A stretch of 64,000 nt of DNA from NCBI RefSeq assembly GCF_003254585.1, contig NZ_QJGZ01000038.1, positions 408,844-472,843 on the forward strand, given 5' to 3'. This stretch comes from Flavobacterium sharifuzzamanii (GTDB lineage Bacteria; Bacteroidota; Bacteroidia; Flavobacteriales; Flavobacteriaceae). Shown here one piece after another: positions 62,706 to 64,000 of the stretch. Position 1 is the stretch's first letter. The number at the start of each line of letters is the position of its first letter. The translations under genes were made by a program, and so were the position numbers. The notes beneath the pieces were generated by a model. That model made no database searches, was not told the origin of the DNA, and saw nothing but the letters and a program-made list of their open reading frames with translations.

Positions 62706-63139
62706 CTCTTCCTTCTAGTATCAATTAAATAAATAATCTTCCAGGAATCTTTTTCTCTAAATAATGTAAAAGCATTCACTCCTGTATGACTCAATTTATC
62801 ATTGATATAAAATTCATATGGAGCCCAAACATGTGCCATACTACCATCAATCTGAATATTATAGCTTAAAATTTTCTCCTGAAATTTCATGCTTGCAGGA
62901 ATTGAAGCAATAGATTTATAAAATTCTTTTGCGCTTTCATTAGACAATTTATTCCCTTTTACAGTACTTTCGCTAATGGATTGCAAAATCATTTTATCTG
63001 CACAAACTAATTTAATCTTTGTTGAGTCTCTTTGATGAAATCCTTCAAAAAAAGATTCAATGCATTTTTGAGCTTCTTGTTTTTGAGCATTACATGATAA
63101 TCCGCAAAGAAAAAATAAGATAATTGCGTAAGTTCTCAT
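62702..63139 (-). CDS. SnoaL/NTF2-like secreted protein
   Basis: The 145-residue protein has a signal peptide with a possible lipobox (residues 1-18, CGLSC) and a small alpha/beta cone fold of the NTF2 type (CIESFFEGFHQRDSTKIKLVC, then VWAPYEFYINDKLSHTGVNAFTLF and SWKIIYLIDTR). It lies in the DUF4440/SnoaL group of nutrient- or ligand-binding proteins. Its 3' end overlaps the stop of nth by 4 bases in convergent orientation. It starts 13 bases after the stop of a DUF1569 gene on the same strand, with which it may form an operon. Confidence 0.85.
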   Translation of the reverse strand: MRTYAIILFFLCGLSCNAQKQEAQKCIESFFEGFHQRDSTKIKLVCADKMILQSISESTVKGNKLSNESAKEFYKSIASIPASMKFQEKILSYNIQIDGSMAHVWAPYEFYINDKLSHTGVNAFTLFREKDSWKIIYLIDTRRKS

Positions 63140-63151
63140 AATTCTTAGATA

Positions 63152-63604
63152 TTAAACACCAAATTGAGAAAAATGATGATCCAGATGTTTTGCAAACATA
63201 TTATTCCACTCTTTAGATGACAGTTTACCAAATGAAAGAGATTCTTTCCCTTCAAATTCTTTTTCTCCTAATTCTTGTGTTTTTTGAATATATAAAATCA
63301 ATCTATTTTTTTCCAATTCAAAATCACGATCGCCTTTAATAATAAATTGTGGAGCTGTACTAATATTCTTTGGATAAGGAGATTCACTCACTACTTTATT
63401 TTTAGCTAATAATTTTAAAAGGAGTTTTATAAAAGCATTTGGTTTAGGATGAATATTATCATAGACCATTTCATACGTTACATTGCAATGAGCTAACATT
63501 TGGTCAACAGACATCTTACCCCAAAGTGGTCTAGAATCAGATTTAAGCTGATTCACTCTATTTACAAATTGATCACAATCTTCTTTCAGAAAAACATTTT
63601 GCAT
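63152..63604 (-). CDS. DUF1569 (DinB-like) protein
   Basis: The 150-residue protein shows the DUF1569 pattern: SRPLWGKMSVDQMLAHCNVTYEM, where the His would be a metal ligand as in DinB-like four-helix bundles, and KHLDHHFSQFGV with further His residues at the C-terminus. Related proteins bind a divalent metal in a four-helix bundle and may be thiol-dependent transferases, but this branch has no proved activity. It is co-directional with the SnoaL-like gene. Confidence 0.88.
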   Translation of the reverse strand: MQNVFLKEDCDQFVNRVNQLKSDSRPLWGKMSVDQMLAHCNVTYEMVYDNIHPKPNAFIKLLLKLLAKNKVVSESPYPKNISTAPQFIIKGDRDFELEKNRLILYIQKTQELGEKEFEGKESLSFGKLSSKEWNNMFAKHLDHHFSQFGV

Positions 63605-63675
63605 AGTTTACAAATATTATAATAACAAAGTAAAAATATAAAATTTAGAGGCTGATCTCAATTTAATCCCAAAAA

Positions 63676-63709
63676 AAAACTTCAATTAGCAAAAGCTAAT
63701 TGAAGTTTT
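63676..63709 (-). terminator. Terminator of the tRNA/rRNA unit
   Basis: A 15-bp perfect stem (63676-63690 and 63695-63709) with loop AAAA is preceded on the plus strand by an A run, giving T on the minus strand. It lies just beyond tRNA-Leu. Confidence 0.88.
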
Positions 63710-63711
63710 AG

Positions 63712-63797
63712 TACTCAGAGCGGGACTTGAACCCGCACGAACATTGCTGTTCACTGGATTTTAAGTCCAGCGTGTCTACCAATTTCACCATCCGAGC
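63712..63797 (-). tRNA. tRNA-Leu (UAA anticodon)
   Basis: On the minus strand the 86-base gene forms a 7-bp acceptor stem (with two G-T pairs), a D arm with GGTAGACA, an anticodon stem CTGGA/TCCAG with loop CTTAAAA (anticodon TAA), a long variable arm and the T arm GCGGGTTCAAGTCCCGC. The long variable arm and anticodon identify tRNA-Leu reading UUA. CCA is not encoded. Confidence 0.95.
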
Positions 63798-63803
63798 ATT
63801 ATG

Positions 63804-63876
63804 TGGTACCTCCAGGGATCGAACCAGGGACACATGGATTTTCAGTCCATTGCTCTACCATCTGAGCTAAGGTACC
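63804..63876 (-). tRNA. tRNA-Phe (GAA anticodon)
   Basis: On the minus strand the 73-base gene begins GGTACCT and forms a perfect 7-bp acceptor stem, a D arm with AGCTCAGATGGTAGAGC, an anticodon loop CTGAAAA (anticodon GAA), and a T arm with GGTTCGATCCC. The discriminator base is A and CCA is not encoded. Confidence 0.97.
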
Positions 63877-63913
63877 ATTATCACTCATATTTCTATAAGT
63901 GAAGATTAGAATA

Positions 63914-63943
63914 AAAAACCCCGTTAAAAAAAACAGGGTTTTT
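63914..63943 (-). terminator. Hairpin between 5S rRNA and tRNA-Phe
   Basis: An 8-bp stem (AAAAACCC with GGGTTTTT, 63914-63921 and 63936-63943), extendable past a mismatch, ends in T on the minus strand. It may terminate part of the transcripts or be a processing site before the tRNAs. Confidence 0.65.
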
Positions 63944-63952
63944 CAAAAGAAA

Positions 63953-64000
63953 GGCGACGACATACTCTCCCACAATAATGCAGTACCATCTGCGCAGGCG
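63953..64000 (-). rRNA. rrf: 5S rRNA, 3' part
   Basis: The minus strand ends in GCAGATGGTACTGCAT and GTGGGAGAGTATGTCGTCGCC, which is the typical 3' part of bacterial 5S rRNA. The rest of the gene lies beyond the right edge. This is the tail of an rRNA operon followed by tRNA-Phe and tRNA-Leu. Confidence 0.9.

Overview
The window is a stretch of chromosome from a member of the Bacteroidota, most likely a Flavobacterium close to F. johnsoniae. The support is the low GC content, AT-rich spacers without Shine-Dalgarno sequences, several promoters of the Bacteroidota form TTTG-N18-22-TAnnTTTG, type IX secretion genes (PorQ and a protein with a C-terminal sorting domain), a CcsBA-type cytochrome c maturation fusion, DUF3667, DUF2911, DUF1684 and GIN-domain proteins, and dispersed Flavobacterium-like intergenic repeats. 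Nothing looks like a prophage, conjugative element, insertion sequence or CRISPR array. Most genes are chromosomal housekeeping or envelope genes, with a few lineage-specific cassettes.

Layout. 1-2948: the 5' end of an unknown minus-strand gene, an ECF sigma/RskA-type anti-sigma pair, a DoxX-like protein and a DUF3667 membrane protein. 3016-6234: the giant CcsBA fusion on the minus strand. 6523-11129: a co-directional set of DUF2520 Rossmann protein, KdsC-like HAD phosphatase, UbiA prenyltransferase, Maf, MscS-domain protein and AI-2E family permease. 11210-20617: an outer-membrane barrel protein, a His-rich secreted protein behind a candidate sigma-54 promoter, an LVIVD lipoprotein, a PIG-L deacetylase, a 35-residue membrane peptide and a sodium:solute symporter. 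20618-23110: a small region of orphan genes, a structured dispersed repeat and a TetR/DUF1348 pair with its palindromic operator. 23204-27002: minus-strand metabolic genes (DUF2911, HAD, TcdA, TatD, DUF1684).

27102-33918: an MFS transporter, a duplicated BlaI/M56 peptidase signalling cassette whose promoter is filled with alternating half-sites, a 47-residue protein and an EamA exporter. 33998-36401: a fasciclin protein and three tandem ExbD-like genes that lack the usual membrane aspartate. 36497-45548 (minus): a leucine-rich repeat T9SS cargo protein, rpsA with a clear promoter and long leader, a nucleoside-type MFS permease, cmk, an L,D-transpeptidase-like protein and porQ. Then lon. 48419-51302: a second ECF sigma operon ending in two predicted beta-solenoid surface proteins. 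51394-53679: a UMF1-type MFS protein and an M48 lipoprotein protease. 53764-61029: a glycogen synthesis operon (glgA-glgC-glgB, then a GH31 alpha-glucosidase). 61146-63604: an alpha/beta hydrolase, endonuclease III and two small proteins. The right edge holds tRNA-Leu, tRNA-Phe and the 3' end of a 5S rRNA gene, the tail of a minus-strand rRNA operon.

Themes. Envelope sensing and maintenance dominates: two ECF/anti-sigma systems, two BlaI/M56 systems, Lon, an M48 protease, an L,D-transpeptidase and outer-membrane proteins. The most unusual items are the Asp-less ExbD triplet, the duplicated BlaI/M56 cassette with two unrelated periplasmic tails under one operator-promoter, the PIG-L/small membrane peptide/symporter unit, and a dispersed hairpin element whose two copies show compensatory base changes. 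All functional assignments come from reading motifs by eye; no database search was run.
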